From assembly GCA_037355855.1 (NCBI GenBank), contig CM074760.1, forward strand, positions 4,022,501 to 4,086,500: DNA of 64,000 bases. Direction: 5' to 3'. The DNA is from Pseudo-nitzschia pungens. Taxonomy: Eukaryota; Bacillariophyta; Bacillariophyceae; Bacillariales; Bacillariaceae. This document shows, piece after piece, positions 62,730 to 64,000 of this stretch. The position numbers and the translations under genes are program-made. The notes below the pieces were generated by a model that worked only from the letters and a program-made list of their open reading frames with translations, did not search any database and was not told where the DNA came from. Every line of letters begins with the position of its first letter. Position 1 is the stretch's first letter.

Positions 62730-63864
62730 TTCTTTCCTTTTCCAATAATGATAGGAGGAGAAGTAGCCGGAGGGGGGGCCTTCTTCTTCTTGTATGGGTT
62801 CTTGTTCCTTGTTGGCTTTTTTGGTGCTCCAGAGCGTTGTTGTGTTCTTGTTGATGCTGGAGCAGATGAGGACCGAGTCCGGCAAGCAGCGGCTGTAGAA
62901 GAAGATCAAGTTTGACGATCAGTAACATTTTGAATAGGCCTCACCATGGTGGGTGCTGCAATGTTGCCGGTCGAGAAGCAACCACAGAAATTGTCGACAG
63001 CAACAAAAACGCTCCCAAAAGGATGCAAAACACACCAAAAACACACCATTGCACTTACAGACTAGTATAGAACACTTGGAAGCAGTTGAAATAGGATGGA
63101 AACACTTGAAAAGGCAAAATCCCACGGTCGACGTGTTTGCAAATTGTTATTTCGAAAATTATGAATTACACTCTGATCGAAATTCAAGCAAAAGCGCGTG
63201 TTAGACTGTGTTAAGTTGAAAATACAGTGGATTGGATTGAAATACAGATTTCAATCACGCCTGTTGGATCTCTCTTAATGTGCGCAGGGGAGTGCGCATG
63301 ACTCGTTTGCTCAAAGCACAGAGTTGTGTATGAAAATCGTCCCCTCATTACTCTCCTACACAGCACTGTGTACTGCTCACTTACAGAGTCCCACAACAAA
63401 AAACAAACTTATTTCTTCAGTAACATTCTCCAATTTTCATGTATGAATATGTAAAATTGCAGTACAAGTTTTCGTGCACCGGGATCCAAAATACAGTACT
63501 GACGCAAGTTTTCGTGTACCCTGCAAGTTTTTGTGTACACAACGAAAACACCCTGCAGCAGCAACAAGCAGCAAGCAACGCTTGCTGGCAACAGTCCCCT
63601 CCATTGTGCTCACCTCGAAACTTCGGATTACGCAACTAATATACCTAACCTCCTTAACCTCCTCCTCGTGGTCCACAGAAACAGTGGCTGCAACATCCCC
63701 GGCTCTTTTCCCTCAGCTAGCGCCTCGGAAAAAGAGCAGGGGATGTTGCAGCCATTGTTTCTGTGGACCACTCGGAGTCGGATTGGTTGGCACGTGTCCA
63801 CCGTAAGTATTGAAACGGTGGACACCTGCCAACCAAAACAGGAGGTCGGTATATTACTTTCAGT
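62705..63864 (-). repeat. Right arm of the large inverted duplication
   Basis: Matches the left arm in inverted orientation, with an outer end of CTGAAAGTAATATACCG on minus. It contains the 5' portion of the Crypton-like gene and two hairpins (63669-63770 and 63783-63836). Flanking DNA on the two sides shows no clear target duplication. Confidence 0.85.
63669..63770. repeat. Long hairpin H2' (right-arm counterpart of H2)
   Basis: TGGTCCACAGAAACAGTGGC ... GCCATTGTTTCTGTGGACCA arms around an apex which on minus reads CCGAGGCGCTAGCTGAGG. Substitutions relative to H2 are matched on the opposite arm. Confidence 0.92.
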
Positions 63865-64000
63865 TACCTACTACCTCTGGTCCAAAAAACTCCTGTACCG
63901 ATGACTCTTCTGTATCCGTTTCTAAATACTGTACCCTTAAGCATAGAAATACGTAGAATTTGTACCACAAACACAAATTATATTACTTCCTCCGTTCCGA
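63865..64000. other. Window end, nothing recognised
   Basis: AT-rich, short, no supported feature. Confidence 0.4.

Overview
The window is eukaryotic nuclear DNA, most likely from a diatom. The reasons are short GT-AG introns (61-163 nt), a single-exon gene at 9.05 kb ending in a cysteine-rich domain I associate with diatom-specific predicted proteins, Copia-type Gags of the CRIPGH...DWSECPKN type I associate with diatom retroelements, and a mosaic of nested transposons around a few AT-richer host genes. No ribosomal RNA, tRNA, CRISPR or prokaryotic features were seen. The genus cannot be read from the sequence.

Layout. (1) 1-7.6 kb: a GC-rich, C-biased tyrosine-recombinase (DIRS/Ngaro-like) retrotransposon entering from the left edge: CCCH-finger Gag, RT-RNase H, tyrosine recombinase (YR) and a fourth unknown ORF. 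Gag and RT are in one frame and appear to be separated by a 111-nt intron that carries the stop codons. (2) 7.6-10.5 kb: intergenic DNA with a cluster of small hairpins, then a diatom-type hypothetical gene. (3) 10.9-28.2 kb: an accessory nest. An old Gypsy remnant lies outside a pair of ~400-bp imperfect inverted repeats (11.76-12.17 and 27.75-28.2 kb). Between them is a GGGGACA-hairpin repeat field, interrupted by a ~2.0-kb non-autonomous LINE derivative (22-bp target duplication). That derivative is split by a young Gypsy element (identical 189-bp LTRs, GGACC duplication), whose last pol codons are in turn split by a 5'-truncated, internally inverted LINE copy (18-bp duplication). (4) 28.9-35.3 kb: two host genes, convergent: a four-exon ABC transporter (+) and a two-exon C2-domain/multi-span membrane protein resembling MCTPs (-). 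(5) 36.2-59.7 kb: a DDE (pogo/Tigger-like) DNA transposon with 28-bp inverted repeats. Its upstream flank received a very large LINE (39.33-58.98 kb, about 13.4 kb net, 18-bp target duplication), which then received two gag-only LTR retrotransposons (3.07 and 3.20 kb, 5-bp duplications). (6) 59.7-63.9 kb: a large inverted duplication around a truncated Crypton-like YR gene, with long hairpins that share a conserved apex sequence.

The LINE family links the nests. The same 3' end, with two hairpins one of which shows compensatory change, occurs at four places, and its 5' end is shared with the 2-kb derivative. Target duplications give a relative order: inverted-repeat element, then LINE derivative, then Gypsy, then LINE; and DDE transposon, then giant LINE, then gag-only elements. 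All coordinates, repeats and motifs were read by eye; family assignments rest on recognised motifs and no database search was run.
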